A DNA stretch of 21,288 nucleotides from Bacillota bacterium (GCA_023441125.1 JAEZQV010000251.1:1-21288), one strand, 5' to 3'. Shown: positions 1 to 9,762, numbered from the stretch's first letter. Notes: a model not told the origin generated them from the letters alone. Numbers and translations: made by a program.

Positions 1-3000
1 CGCGTACTATCACCGCCAGCCAGCTCCTCAGCAATGATATCGACTGGCAGGGCGACGCCCTCCATATCACCGGCATTTATGACGTCCAGGGCGGCAGCGT
101 GAGCACCACCCTGGATGGCAACAACCACATCCAGTCCATTCAGTTCACTCCTGATCCGAACTATACCGGCATCATGGGCTTCAAATACACGGCAGCCGAC
201 AGCCAGGGCAACGCTACCAACATCATTCAGATCGGCACGGAGAACAGCGCCCCGATGAAGGCGGCGGTGTACCTGAAGACGTCGGATCTGCCCTCCGACC
301 CGCTGCTGGTGGACCAGTGGTATCTCTCGGAAACCAACATCCTGCCGGTGTGGAAGAACTACACCGGCAAAGGGGTAAAGATCGGCCAGTTTGAACCGGG
401 CGGAGATTTCTCCACCACCCAGGAAGTGCTCGACTACAGCCACTACGACCTGAAAGACAACATCGACCCTGATTGGCTGGCCGTTGCCACTCAAGGAGCG
501 CAGGCCGGCGAAGGCGCGGAGGGCCGCTACAGCGACCACGCCACCATGGTGGCGGGAGTGATGGCGGCGGCGAAAAACGGTGAAGGAACAGTCGGCGTGG
601 CCTATGACGCGACAGTCGCCGGCTACTGGCTCCCCAAGGACGATATACCGGGGTTAGACTCCCAGTTGGAGAAAATGAAATGGTACGATGTCGTCAACAA
701 CAGCTGGAACGCCGACTCGAACTTTGCTCTTTCGACACAGCCAGTGGGCACCCCGGTTGTAGAATATCTGGATGCGGTGACAGAAGGCCGAAATGGCCTC
801 GGCACAGTCATCGTATCGGCGGCGGGCAACGACCGGCTAAAAGGCGGCAACACCAACTACAACTACAACAGCAACAACCGGCTGGAAATTACGGTAGGTG
901 CCATCAACGCCGACACCGACCTGGGACTGCTGCAAGTCGGCCAGGCGCCGTTCTCCAGTCCGGGGGCCAACATCCTGGTATCCGCGCCGGGGGCGAATAT
1001 CGAAGCCACTTCGCAGATGATCCAGGCCGACAACGGCAGCATCTTCGGGGCAGATACCTCGACGGTGCAGGGGACAAGCTTCGCCGCGCCCATCGTCTCG
1101 GGCATCGTGGCGCTGATGCTGGAGGCCAATCCAAACCTCGGTTACCGCGACGTACAGGAGATCCTGGCGCTTTCAGCCAAAAAGATCACTGATCCGAATA
1201 CTACCTGGCTTACTAATGGGGCCACCAACTGGAATGGCGGCGGCATGCATTTTTCCAGTGACTACGGCTTCGGTGAAGTCGACGCCCGGGCGGCGGTGAA
1301 CCTTGCCGAGAACTGGATCACCCAGCAAATCTTCGATAACGAATACTACCTGGCCGCGCCGCCGTCCTCCGGCAACATCAACCGGGCCATCGCCGACGGC
1401 AACGCGAACGGGGTGACGAGCTCGCTGACTGTAACGGACAACGGTATCCAGATCGAACACGTCGAGGTGCGGGTCAGCCTGACCCACGTCAATCCAGGCG
1501 ACCTGATCGTCAAGCTGATCGGGCCGAACGGAACGACGTCGGTGCTGATGAACCGGCCCGGCGTTTCGCAGGACAACCCTGGCGGCGACGCCACCTTCGC
1601 CGGCTCGAACACCCTCGACTACGTGTTTACCTCCACGGAAGACTGGGGCGAAACCACGGCAGGCATCTGGAAGCTGCAGGTCATTGACGCGAACGGCAAC
1701 AACCTCACAGGTGCGCTGAGTAGCTGGAGCATCAACTTCTATGGTAACGGCGACACGGTGGACGACCAATATGTCTACACCAACGAATACGCGGCATTGG
1801 CCGGGAGCGGTGGGCGCAACATTTTAAACGACACCGACGGCGGCTCGGACACCATCAACGTCGCCGCCATCGCAAGCGGCAGCACAGTCAACCTGACGAC
1901 TGGCGCAGCCACCTTGGCTGGGGCGGCGCTTACCGTCCAGAACCCGGGGAATATCGAGAACATTATCGGCGGGGAATATAACGATACTTTGACTGGAAAC
2001 GCCGGCACCAATATACTCGTCGGTGGCCGTGGGAATGATATGCTCTCAGGCGGGGCCGGCACGGACGTTCTGTTTGGCGACCAGGGTAGCGACACCCTGA
2101 ATGGCGGCGCGAACAGTGACGCGTTCGTTATCGAGCGGGAAGCCGGCGCTGCTGATGTTATCACCGATTTCACCGCCGACATGGACCGGATCGTCTTGTC
2201 GGGCTTCGGCGCCAGCGCCTATCCTTCGCTAGCTTTCACTCAGGTGGGAGCCGATACCAAAATAAATCTGGGCGACGGACAGACGCTACTGGTGAAGAAT
2301 GTAGCGGTCAGCACCCTCCTGACGACAAGCCGCTTCGTCAGCGTGGCCGACGGCGTCACGCCGCGCGATGTGCTGAGCTTCCGGGCCTGGGGGTTTGGCA
2401 GCGACAGTGCCGATGGCGAAATGGATCTGCCCGACGTGAACATGATTTACTGGGCCGGTGACGGCGGTGAGCGGGTGTTCGGCGGGACCGGAAGCGACGT
2501 GATCCATGGCGGTGCCGGTAATGACACATTGTACGGAGAAAATTCGAGCGCAAGCACCACCGGTGGTAATGACATCATTTACGGCGAGAATGGCGACGAC
2601 GGTATCTACGGCAGCGCAGCCAATGACACCTTATATGGCGGCGCCGGCTTTGACTATGTTAACGGCAACGCGGGAGACGACATCATTTACCTTGAGGGCG
2701 ACCAGGCGGTAGCCAGCTATAGCACCACGAACTTTATCAACACCAGCGCTTCTTTCTACGGTGTACCTTACAATCTGGCGAGCGATTCGCCGGCAGAAGT
2801 GGTCGGCGGCAGCGGCAACGACCGGTTCGTGGTGGTGGGGGACACCTCAGCTGCGGCTTCGCAAGGCGTCATGAAGAACCTGATCTATGACTTCGAGGCG
2901 ATCAACCCCAACGAAAAAATCGACCTGTCCCAGATCCGGGCGGTCAAATCGTTCGCCGACCTCAATTTCAGCAATTTCAACGTTAACGGCGATCAGATCC

Positions 3001-6000
3001 TCCGCGTCTGGCTGGGCCCGATGGCCGCCGGCACGCAGTATGTTTCCCTTTACAACATCACCCAGTCCCAGCTTTCGGCGGCCAACTTTATTTTCGCCGA
3101 CGCCGACGCTTATCCGTCGGTTTCCCATCCGTTGCTGCAGGGGACCGGCGGGAACGATAATCTCGTCGGCGACGCCGGCGGGCAGACACTGGACGGCGAC
3201 CTGGGAGCCGATACCCTGGAAGGGCGCACCGGTGACGATACGTATATTGTGGACAATGCGGGCGACCTAGTGGTCGAGGTGGCCGGCGGCGGGCACGACA
3301 CGGTGAAGTCGAGCGTGACCTACGTCCTGCCGGACGAAGTGGAGGACCTGGAGCTCACCGGCACGGCGAACATTAGCGGCACGGGCAACGCCCAGGCCAA
3401 CCGGATGTACGGCAACAGCGGCAACAACGTCCTCGACGGCGGCGGCGGCAGCGACGTGATGCTCGGCGGCGCGGGGAACGACACCTACATCGTCGACGAC
3501 GGCGCCGACCAGGTCAAGGAAAATGCCGGCGAAGGCACGGACACGGTGCAGGCGTCGGTGTCCTTCACCCTTGCCGACAACCTGGAAAACCTTACCCTTA
3601 CCGGGACAGGGGCGACCAACGGGACAGGCAACGCGCTGAACAACGTCATTACGGGCAACGCAGCCGACAACAAGCTGGACGGGGCCCAGGGCGCGGACAC
3701 CATGGCCGGCGGCGCTGGTGACGACGTGTATCTGGTGGACAACGCCGGGGATGTCGTGGTAGAGAATGCGAACGAGGGAATCGATACGGTATATTCCACA
3801 GTTAACTACACCCTTGGCGCGAACGTGGAAAGCCTCATCCTCGCCGGTGCGGCAATGAATGGAACCGGCAACGAACTGAGCAACGAAATCACCGGCAATG
3901 CGGCGAATAACGTGCTTTCCGGCGGCGCGGGCAGCGACTGGCTGGACGGCGGCGCGGGTGCGGATACGATGTATGGCGGAACCGGGGAAGACACCTTCGT
4001 GGTGGAAAGCACCGGCGACGTGGTAGCGGAGAATGCCGATGGAGGCAACGACACGGTATTATCTTCGATCACCTATACCCTGGGAGCCAACGTCGAGAAT
4101 CTGGCATTGACCGGTACGACCAATATCAACGGGACGGGTAACGCACTGGACAATATTCTCATTGGCAACAGCGGCAACAATGTCCTGACCGGCGGTGCGG
4201 GCAATGATATTCTTGATGGCGGAACGGGCAACGACACCATGACCGGCGGCGTAGGGAATGATGGCTACTTTGTCGATAACGCCAACGATGTGGTAACCGA
4301 GAATGCGAATGAAGGCACCGACACGGTTTATGCCGGCATCAGCTACACCCTAGGGGCAACAATTGAAAATCTCACCCTGACCGGCAGCACCAGCATCAAC
4401 GGCACAGGTAATGCGCTCAACAATTCGGTTATCGGCAATGGGGGGAATAATATCCTCGACGGAGGGGCCGGCAACGACTACCTTAAAGGCGGATTGGGGG
4501 ACGACATCTATCTTTATGGCACCGGCGCTGGCAATGACACGATTGACAGCTACGAAGGGGTAGGCGGGAACGGTAACGACACCGTCCAGTTTGGTGCGGG
4601 GATTACGAGCAGTTCCCTCAGCTACCAGCAAAGCGGACAAGATCTTGTCGTACAGATTCAGGCGAGCGGGGAGACGTTGACGTTTACCAACTGGTTTGGC
4701 GGAGCGGATTACCAGGTGGATACCTTCCACTTTGCTGACAACAGCGCGCTTACCGCATCACAGGTCACCAGCCTGGCAACTGCCGGTGGAGGCACAACGG
4801 GAACAGAAGGCGATGATACGCTGAATGGCGGTTCCGGCGATGATAGGATTTCGGGGTTGGGCGGCAACGACGTCCTGTGTGGCAACGGGGGTAACGATAC
4901 CCTCAACGGCGGAGTTGGGGCCGACACCCTGATCGGTGGCACTGGCAATGATATCTACGTGGTTGATAACATTAGCGATGTGGTTACCGAGAACGCTGGA
5001 GAAGGCACTGACCTTGTTCAGGCCTCAGTCACCTATATGTTAGGAGCCAATGTCGAAAACCTGATCTTGACGGGTTCAAGCAATATTAACGGCACAGGTA
5101 ATAGTCTCAACAATGTCATCACCGGCAATAGTGGCAACAACGTTCTTGATGGCGGAGCCGGAGCCGATGCCCTGATCGGCGGAAGCGGCAACGATACCTA
5201 TGTTGTCGATAATGCCGGCGATGTGGTGACCGAGAACTCTGGTGAAGGAACCGACATCGTGCAGGCCTCAGTCACCTATACGTTAGGAGCCAACGTCGAA
5301 AACCTGATCTTGACGGGTTCAAGCAATATTAACGGCACAGGTAATAGTCTCAACAATGTCATCATCGGCAACAGTGGTAACAATATGTTAGACGGCAGAG
5401 CGGGCAACGATACCATGGAAGGAGGTCTCGGCGACGATACTTACCTTTATGGCAGCGGATCAGGCAACGATACTATTGTAAGCTATGAAGGCACAGGCGG
5501 AAATGGCAACGACACCGTTCAGGTTGGGGCAGGCTTAACTAGCAGTTCTCTGAAGTTCCAGCAGAGTGGCCAGAATCTTATCGTACAGATTCAGGCTAGC
5601 GGAGAAACACTGACCTTCACCAACTGGTTTAATGGTGCTAACTACCAGGTGGATAGATTCCTCTTCGCTGACAACAGTACACTGACAGCAACCCAAGTAA
5701 CCAGTATGGCAACAGGCGGTGGAACAAACACAATAACGGGAACAACCGGCAACGACACGCTGACAGGTGGCGCTAACGCCGATCTTATTTATGGCCTGGA
5801 CGGCAATGACACGCTTAACGGCGGAGCCGGAGCCGATACCTTGATTGGCGGAGCCGGTAACGACACGTACATCATTGACAACAGCGGCGATATCATAACC
5901 GAAAATTCCGGGGAAGGCACGGATCTGGTGCAGTCGAACATTACCTACACCCTCGGCACCAATGTCGAGAGCCTGACACTGACTGGCACAACAGCAATTA

Positions 6001-6377
6001 ACGGTACAGGCAACGAACTCAATAACACACTGAGCGGCAACAGTGGCAACAATGTCCTGACTGGTGGAGCAGGCAACGATGTATTGTATGGTGGAGCTGG
6101 TAGCGACACTTATGTGGTGGGGGGCTCCAGTGTCGGCTATGACATGATTAATGACAATGATACCAGCGGTGGAGTTGATACCTTGCGGTTCCAAGATCTT
6201 GTTATCGCGAGTATTCATTTTACACGCAACAACAACAATCTAATATGCACCAATTCCCAGACCGGGGAGAAGACGACAGTTTTGAATTGGGCGTTAGGCG
6301 CGAGTTATCAGGTAGAACAGTTCCAGTTCACCGACGGCACTTTGACTGCCGCCCAGGTCAATCAAAAGATCGCGTAG
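1..6377 (+). CDS. Giant RTX exoprotein: kexin-type subtilase with P domain (5' end outside window)
   Basis: The frame is open from base 3, so the GTG at 99 is not the start and the gene is 5'-truncated by the window. Numbering from codon 99: a cadherin/Ig-like repeat ends near residue 45 (FTPDPNYTG); an S8 subtilase covers about 65-400, with His147 in DHATMVAG, oxyanion Asn244 in SAAGND and Ser327 in GTSFAAP. Glu99 (GQFEPGGD) sits where kexin-like enzymes have the catalytic Asp. A P domain covers about 443-550. RTX nonapeptides and serralysin-like segments occupy about 620-1000, then 80-90-residue RTX repeats interspersed with two haemolysin-type Ca-binding related modules run to the stop. 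The protein is inferred to be secreted by type I secretion and to fold on extracellular Ca2+; the substrate is unknown. It could be an active protease, an autoprocessing adhesin or a pseudo-protease. The family call is secure; the activity is not. Confidence 0.93.
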   Translation, partial: RTITASQLLSNDIDWQGDALHITGIYDVQGGSVSTTLDGNNHIQSIQFTPDPNYTGIMGFKYTAADSQGNATNIIQIGTENSAPMKAAVYLKTSDLPSDPLLVDQWYLSETNILPVWKNYTGKGVKIGQFEPGGDFSTTQEVLDYSHYDLKDNIDPDWLAVATQGAQAGEGAEGRYSDHATMVAGVMAAAKNGEGTVGVAYDATVAGYWLPKDDIPGLDSQLEKMKWYDVVNNSWNADSNFALSTQPVGTPVVEYLDAVTEGRNGLGTVIVSAAGNDRLKGGNTNYNYNSNNRLEITVGAINADTDLGLLQVGQAPFSSPGANILVSAPGANIEATSQMIQADNGSIFGADTSTVQGTSFAAPIVSGIVALMLEANPNLGYRDVQEILALSAKKITDPNTTWLTNGATNWNGGGMHFSSDYGFGEVDARAAVNLAENWITQQIFDNEYYLAAPPSSGNINRAIADGNANGVTSSLTVTDNGIQIEHVEVRVSLTHVNPGDLIVKLIGPNGTTSVLMNRPGVSQDNPGGDATFAGSNTLDYVFTSTEDWGETTAGIWKLQVIDANGNNLTGALSSWSINFYGNGDTVDDQYVYTNEYAALAGSGGRNILNDTDGGSDTINVAAIASGSTVNLTTGAATLAGAALTVQNPGNIENIIGGEYNDTLTGNAGTNILVGGRGNDMLSGGAGTDVLFGDQGSDTLNGGANSDAFVIEREAGAADVITDFTADMDRIVLSGFGASAYPSLAFTQVGADTKINLGDGQTLLVKNVAVSTLLTTSRFVSVADGVTPRDVLSFRAWGFGSDSADGEMDLPDVNMIYWAGDGGERVFGGTGSDVIHGGAGNDTLYGENSSASTTGGNDIIYGENGDDGIYGSAANDTLYGGAGFDYVNGNAGDDIIYLEGDQAVASYSTTNFINTSASFYGVPYNLASDSPAEVVGGSGNDRFVVVGDTSAAASQGVMKNLIYDFEAINPNEKIDLSQIRAVKSFADLNFSNFNVNGDQILRVWLGPMAAGTQYVSLYNITQSQLSAANFIFADADAYPSVSHPLLQGTGGNDNLVGDAGGQTLDGDLGADTLEGRTGDDTYIVDNAGDLVVEVAGGGHDTVKSSVTYVLPDEVEDLELTGTANISGTGNAQANRMYGNSGNNVLDGGGGSDVMLGGAGNDTYIVDDGADQVKENAGEGTDTVQASVSFTLADNLENLTLTGTGATNGTGNALNNVITGNAADNKLDGAQGADTMAGGAGDDVYLVDNAGDVVVENANEGIDTVYSTVNYTLGANVESLILAGAAMNGTGNELSNEITGNAANNVLSGGAGSDWLDGGAGADTMYGGTGEDTFVVESTGDVVAENADGGNDTVLSSITYTLGANVENLALTGTTNINGTGNALDNILIGNSGNNVLTGGAGNDILDGGTGNDTMTGGVGNDGYFVDNANDVVTENANEGTDTVYAGISYTLGATIENLTLTGSTSINGTGNALNNSVIGNGGNNILDGGAGNDYLKGGLGDDIYLYGTGAGNDTIDSYEGVGGNGNDTVQFGAGITSSSLSYQQSGQDLVVQIQASGETLTFTNWFGGADYQVDTFHFADNSALTASQVTSLATAGGGTTGTEGDDTLNGGSGDDRISGLGGNDVLCGNGGNDTLNGGVGADTLIGGTGNDIYVVDNISDVVTENAGEGTDLVQASVTYMLGANVENLILTGSSNINGTGNSLNNVITGNSGNNVLDGGAGADALIGGSGNDTYVVDNAGDVVTENSGEGTDIVQASVTYTLGANVENLILTGSSNINGTGNSLNNVIIGNSGNNMLDGRAGNDTMEGGLGDDTYLYGSGSGNDTIVSYEGTGGNGNDTVQVGAGLTSSSLKFQQSGQNLIVQIQASGETLTFTNWFNGANYQVDRFLFADNSTLTATQVTSMATGGGTNTITGTTGNDTLTGGANADLIYGLDGNDTLNGGAGADTLIGGAGNDTYIIDNSGDIITENSGEGTDLVQSNITYTLGTNVESLTLTGTTAINGTGNELNNTLSGNSGNNVLTGGAGNDVLYGGAGSDTYVVGGSSVGYDMINDNDTSGGVDTLRFQDLVIASIHFTRNNNNLICTNSQTGEKTTVLNWALGASYQVEQFQFTDGTLTAAQVNQKIA
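3140..6120 (+). repeat. Tandem 80-90-codon RTX repeats inside the exoprotein gene
   Basis: A unit with the order GNDTYxVDNAGD, VTENx[15 protein letters not shown], xINGTGNxLNN and xITGNSGNN recurs. The GTGN codons fall at 3378, 3621, 3861, 4131, 4401, 5091, 5334 and 6003, giving spacings of 243, 240, 270, 270, 690, 243 and 669 bp. The longer spacings contain an inserted haemolysin-type Ca-binding related module. A ninth copy lies in the detached downstream frame at 6766. Confidence 0.9.
5019..5383 (+). repeat. Recent 243-bp direct duplication (5019-5140 and 5262-5383)
   Basis: The two 122-nt segments differ at only 5 positions by my count, four of them silent (one Thr/Ile and one Met/Thr type change depends on codon). 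The older repeats in the same gene share protein sequence but little DNA identity. The offset is exactly 243 bp, one repeat unit, so the frame is kept. The segments could recombine and change repeat number. Confidence 0.85.
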
Positions 6378-6393
6378 TTGCTCACAAAACGAC

Positions 6394-6438
6394 CAACTAT
6401 TTTTTGATCGCACAGTGACCGCCGCTTAAGTCAACCAA
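6394..6438 (+). pseudogene. Relic of an RTX module end, with in-frame stop
   Basis: Read in the frame of the next ORF, this stretch encodes QLFFDRTVTAA-stop-VNQ. It lines up with the module ends [18 protein letters not shown] (end of the large gene) and [17 protein letters not shown] (internal). A TAA at 6427-6429 stands where the others have CAG or CAA. It shows that the downstream frame was once continuous with a further module. Confidence 0.75.
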
Positions 6439-7167
6439 ATGATAGGGTGGCCTGGCGGGATGAACGCCATAACAGGAACTTCTGGGAATGATACTCTGAC
6501 CGGTGGTTCTGGTGACGAAGTGATATCCGGTCTGAGCGGGAATGACATCTTATATGGTCTCGGTGGCAATGACTATCTAGGTGGCGGCGTCGGGCCCGAT
6601 ACGCTAATCGGTGGCGCTGGTAACGACACTTATGGTGTCGACAACGTAGGTGACGTGGTGACCGAGAACTCCGGCGAAGGCACTGACTGGGTGCAATCGA
6701 GCATTACCTACACCTTAGGAGCCAATCTTGAGAACCTGACCCTAACTGGAACAAGCGATATCAACGGCACTGGCAATAGCCTCGGTAACCTGATTGTCGG
6801 CAACTGCGGCTCTAACTATTTGTATGGAGGCGCGGGGAATGATACTTTAAACGGTGGAATCGGCGAAGATACCCTAAGGGGTGGTTTAGGCGACGACACA
6901 TATTATTTTGGCAGCCTTGGTGAATTCTACATTGTTGATAATTACGAAGGGCCGAGTGGTCCAGGTGCAGATGTCGTTCAGTTCCAGAACCTTGCAATAG
7001 CCAGCATTAGCTTCTCCAAGAGCGGCAACGATCTTGTTTGTACCGGCCCGGGAAGATATGCAGTGACTGTCGCCAACTGGTGCCTGGGTGCTGATTATCA
7101 GGTCAGCAAGTTCCAATTTACCGACGGCTCTTTAACTGCCGCCCAGGTCAATCAGCGGATCGCGTAA
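6439..7167 (+). CDS. Detached C-terminal RTX module (probable gene fragment)
   Basis: This frame encodes 242 residues of RTX nonapeptides ([19 protein letters not shown]), one 80-90-residue repeat with [10 protein letters not shown], and a terminal module ending [14 protein letters not shown]. That end is nearly identical to the end of the large upstream gene ([14 protein letters not shown]). It has no signal or enzymatic domain. The ATG at 6439 has no ribosome binding site and lies inside the homologous relic; ATG 6460 is no better supported. The frame differs by one from the upstream gene. Type I secretion signals are C-terminal, so a translated product could in principle still be exported, but a duplicated, decayed 3' end is the simpler reading. 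Confidence 0.7.
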   Translation: MIGWPGGMNAITGTSGNDTLTGGSGDEVISGLSGNDILYGLGGNDYLGGGVGPDTLIGGAGNDTYGVDNVGDVVTENSGEGTDWVQSSITYTLGANLENLTLTGTSDINGTGNSLGNLIVGNCGSNYLYGGAGNDTLNGGIGEDTLRGGLGDDTYYFGSLGEFYIVDNYEGPSGPGADVVQFQNLAIASISFSKSGNDLVCTGPGRYAVTVANWCLGADYQVSKFQFTDGSLTAAQVNQRIA

Positions 7168-7199
7168 TCAAATTACATTCAAGTTCATCATCTCGGCCC

Positions 7200-7247
7200 G
7201 TCTATACCGGCAGCAAGTCTGCCGGTATAGACACTTCGTTGTCATTT
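7200..7247 (+). terminator. Perfect 14-bp hairpin after the RTX genes
   Basis: GTCTATACCGGCAG (7200-7213) pairs perfectly with 7219-7232 around a 5-nt loop. A short T run (7243-7247) follows about 10 nt later. The poor T-tract spacing makes this a weaker intrinsic terminator, but the position after the last RTX stop fits. Confidence 0.6.
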
Positions 7248-7271
7248 TTGCGTTTAGGCTGGAGGTTCAGT

Positions 7272-7400
7272 ATGGAAAAAACTCCTCAGGCTAAACAAGA
7301 AACAACCGGCAACTCTTCTGGCCAAGCTCCCGACAGCGGCCTGATGTGCCTCGTCACCGCCGCCCGCCTTCTCGGCATTCCGGCGGAGAAAGCAGGATGA
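7272..7400 (+). pseudogene. Stub of a type I secretion ABC transporter (C39-like N-terminus)
   Basis: A GGAGGT box (7261-7266) precedes ATG 7272, opening a 42-codon frame. After a polar leader it reads DSGLMCLVTAARLLGIPAE, which matches the start of the C39-like domain of HlyB/LapB-type type I secretion ATPases. In those proteins (usually about 700 residues) the Cys-lacking C39-like domain binds the RTX substrate. Here everything after residue 42 is missing: the frame stops at TGA 7398-7400, overlapping the start of a rhamnose-pathway gene (ATGA). The position immediately after an RTX substrate gene is where the exporter ATPase is expected. The identification rests on about 20 residues plus context, so it is probable rather than certain. 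Confidence 0.62.
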
Positions 7401-8170
7401 ATGTGATTACAGATTTGAAGATTTTGCTGCTGGGTCATACCGGGCAGATCGGCTGGGAGTTGGAACGGGCCGTGGCCCCGTTGGGTCAGGTTATTGCGCC
7501 GGATAGCCCCCGACTTGATCTGCGGCGGCCGGCAGATATCCGCGGGTGGATCACGGACGTGGCTCCCGAGATCATTGTCAACGCTGCCGCTTATACCATG
7601 GTGGACAAGGCGGAAGCCGAGCCGAAAACGGCTATGGCCATCAACGGGGTGGCGCCGGGGGGCATCGCCCAGGCGGCCAAAAAGGTCGGCGCCGTGGTAA
7701 TCCACTACTCCACTGACTATGTGTTTGACGGGATAAAAACGGCGCCGTACCGGGAGGACGACCGTACCAATCCCATCAATGTCTACGGGGCGTCGAAACT
7801 GGCCGGGGAACAGGCGCTGCAGGACTCCGGCGCTCCGTTTTTCTTATTTTCCGGACAAGCTGGGTCTACGGCCAGCGCGGCAACAATTTTATGTGCACCG
7901 TTCTCCGGCTTGCCGCAGAACAGCAACAGCTTACGGTTGTCAATGACCAGCTAGGTGCTCCGCCATGGAGCCGGGTCGTTGCCGAAGCCACTGCTAAGGT
8001 GATTGCCTGCAGGGGGCAGGAGCTGGGGGATGCATCCGGTGACTTCGGACGAGTACAAGACGGCGGCGCGTCGTCCCCGCAACAGCGTTTTGGCCAATGA
8101 TAAACTAGCCGCTACTTTCGGCATTATGCTGCCGAGCTGGCAGGATGCTTTAAGAATGGCGCTTGAGTGA
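7397..8170 (+). pseudogene. rfbD: dTDP-4-dehydrorhamnose reductase, frameshifted and internally deleted
   Basis: The family makes dTDP-L-rhamnose for surface glycans. The start at ATG 7397 (MNVITDLKILLLGHTGQIG) is chosen because GGAG lies 8 nt upstream and the NAD-binding GHTGQIG follows. The first segment contains NAAAYTMVDKAE, STDYVFDG and the catalytic YGASK. Near 7845-7852 the frame breaks: FFLF continues as RTSWVYGQRGNNF one frame over, best explained by two extra bases. That second segment runs through VVNDQLGAPPWSR to about 8027. A return to the first frame then gives MHPVTSDEYKTAARRP and the C-terminal NSVLANDKLAATFGI, ending at TGA 8168-8170. About 30 residues between the last two segments are missing. 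No complete enzyme can be made unless the breaks are sequencing errors. Confidence 0.85.
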
Positions 8171-8548
8171 TGCAGAAGCGCTTTCATGAAGTCCGACCTA
8201 AAGTTCCTGGAGTGCGCCGCCCACGGCGTGGCGGCACTGGCCAGTCCGACGGTATATGAACAGACCATCGAAGATGGCAAAAACGGGCTGACCTACCGGG
8301 ACCCGCAGGATTTCGTGGAAAAGCTGTCAACGCTGATCGAAGACGGTGAGTTTCGGCGGAGACTAGGCCAACACACCTATCAGTGGGGCGGAGAGCACCG
8401 GCTGCTATGCCGCCACTACCGGGAGCGGTACGACTGGTATCGGCAAATGTACGCCCGGTTGCCGGAATTAAATGAGGCTTTGGAGCGGAGAATACCGGGA
8501 ATTCTATCCCGGTTGCCGGGGAGGCAAAACAAGGAGGCATCCTTTTGA
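8171..8548 (+). pseudogene. C-terminal fragment of a glycosyltransferase
   Basis: The frame begins directly after the reductase stop and encodes about 120 residues, starting at KSDLKFLECAAHGVAALASP and continuing TVYEQTIEDGKNGL. This is the nucleotide-sugar-binding end of a GT-B glycosyltransferase. The N-terminal two-thirds, usually 200 or more residues, are absent. ATG 8186 has no ribosome binding site, and homologous sequence seems to begin upstream of it (SAFMKSD). The end overlaps the next gene's TTG start by 3 bases (TTTGA, 8545-8548), which preserves the operon junction. A deletion between the reductase end and this point is inferred. Confidence 0.75.
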
Positions 8549-9762
8549 AAATTGTTTTTCTGCATTCCAATTTCCCAGCACAATTCGTTTACCTTGCGAC
8601 GCAACTGACCCGGAATCCAGGCAACCAGGTTGTTTTCATTACGATGCGCAAAGAGGGTAATATACCCGGCGTACATAAGATCGTGATTGAAAGGCATCGT
8701 GAGGTGCGGCGGGAGACCCACCATTATCTTCAGAGCTTCGAGAACGCTGTTCTCCAGGGACAGGCGGTATGCCGCGAACTTGCCAAGCTAAAGGCCCAGG
8801 GGTTTGTGCCTGATGTGGTGTATGGCCATTCCGGCTGGGGGATGCCCACGTTTGTCAAGGACGTTTTTCCCACGAGCAAGCTGGTATGTCTATTCGAGTG
8901 GTATTACCATGCTCATGGGAGCGATGCGGACTTTGACCCTTCCAGCCCTCTCACGGTTGACGAGGAACTCAAGATAAGGGTGAAGAATGCGCCGATTCTT
9001 CTCGATCTGGACAGCTGCGACCAGGGCGTCAGCCCGACGTATTGGCAGCACCGCCAGTTCCCGGTGGAATACCAGCCGAAAATCAGCATTATCCACGACG
9101 GTATCGACACTGAGTTTATTAAACCGGACCCGGCAGCGAAGCTGGTGCTGCCGCAAATCGGGCTTGATCTTTCAGAGGCCAAGGAGATCGTGACCTATGT
9201 GGCCCGAGGTATGGAGCCTTACCGCGGTTTTCCCCAGTTCATCGAAGCGGTCCGCCTGATTACCGAGGAAAGGCCAGATTGTCATGTGGTTATCGTGGGG
9301 GATGACCGGGCGGCCTACGGGAAAACTCTGCCGGATGGCAAAACGTACAAGGAAGCCATGTTGGAAAAAGTGCCACTGGATATGTCGCGGGTGCATTTTA
9401 CCGGACTTTTGCGCAAAGTCGATTATTTGAAAGTGCTCCAGGCATCTTCGGTTCACGTCTATCTTACCCGCCCCTTCGTGCTGTCCTGGTCGATGCTGGA
9501 GGCCATGGCCGCCGGTTGCCTGGTGGTGGCTTCTGACACCGCACCGGTAACGGAAGCGATAATCAATGGAACGAACGGGATATTGGTGGATTTCTTTTCG
9601 CCTCCTAAGATTGCCGAAAAGGTAGTGGATGTGCTGGTAAAGCAAGAAGAATATAGAGAGTTTCGCTTAAAAGCCAGGCAAACCATCTTGGAACGGTATG
9701 CCTTACACAAGCTGTTGCCGGTACATATCAACTTGCTTGAGCGCATCGGTTTTTCGAGATAG
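8545..9762 (+). CDS. GT4-type glycosyltransferase with Glyco_trans_4_3 N-terminal domain
   Basis: This 405-residue protein is a full-length cytosolic GT-B enzyme that probably adds a sugar to a surface glycan or glycoprotein. The start is TTG 8545, set by AAGGAGG at 8531-8537 with 7-nt spacing and by the stop/start overlap with the preceding fragment. The N-terminal domain opens MKIVFLHSNFPAQF, as in the family named Glyco_trans_4_3. The C-terminal domain has HDGIDTEF near 184-191, YVARGMEPYRG near 218-228 and FVLSWSMLEAMAAG at 311-324. Glu319 is the second Glu of the usual EX7E motif; the first is replaced by Phe311, which I believe is common in this subfamily. Donor and acceptor cannot be told from sequence. 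It is the only intact gene of the broken polysaccharide cluster. Confidence 0.87.
   Translation: MKIVFLHSNFPAQFVYLATQLTRNPGNQVVFITMRKEGNIPGVHKIVIERHREVRRETHHYLQSFENAVLQGQAVCRELAKLKAQGFVPDVVYGHSGWGMPTFVKDVFPTSKLVCLFEWYYHAHGSDADFDPSSPLTVDEELKIRVKNAPILLDLDSCDQGVSPTYWQHRQFPVEYQPKISIIHDGIDTEFIKPDPAAKLVLPQIGLDLSEAKEIVTYVARGMEPYRGFPQFIEAVRLITEERPDCHVVIVGDDRAAYGKTLPDGKTYKEAMLEKVPLDMSRVHFTGLLRKVDYLKVLQASSVHVYLTRPFVLSWSMLEAMAAGCLVVASDTAPVTEAIINGTNGILVDFFSPPKIAEKVVDVLVKQEEYREFRLKARQTILERYALHKLLPVHINLLERIGFSR

Noticed and set aside
99..101. GTG as start of the giant exoprotein
   Set aside because: The frame is open to the window edge and encodes a continuous Ig-like domain upstream; no ribosome binding site precedes it.
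680..1192. 170-codon plus-strand frame overlapping the protease
   Set aside because: It is out of frame with the conserved S8 motifs and rich in Arg/Gln/Pro, as expected for a shifted GC-rich gene.
3140..6120. CRISPR-like spacing of repeats
   Set aside because: The repeats are coding, 240-270 bp long, diverged in DNA and keep the reading frame; there are no short identical repeats with unique spacers.
5535..6218. 227-codon minus-strand frame inside the RTX gene
   Set aside because: It is the mirror of biased glycine/aspartate repeat codons; the translation is low-complexity and has no start signal.
7346..7396. 17-residue N-terminal extension of the reductase
   Set aside because: These codons overlap the secretion-ATPase stub in another frame and lack homology; ATG 7397 is followed directly by the NAD-binding strand.
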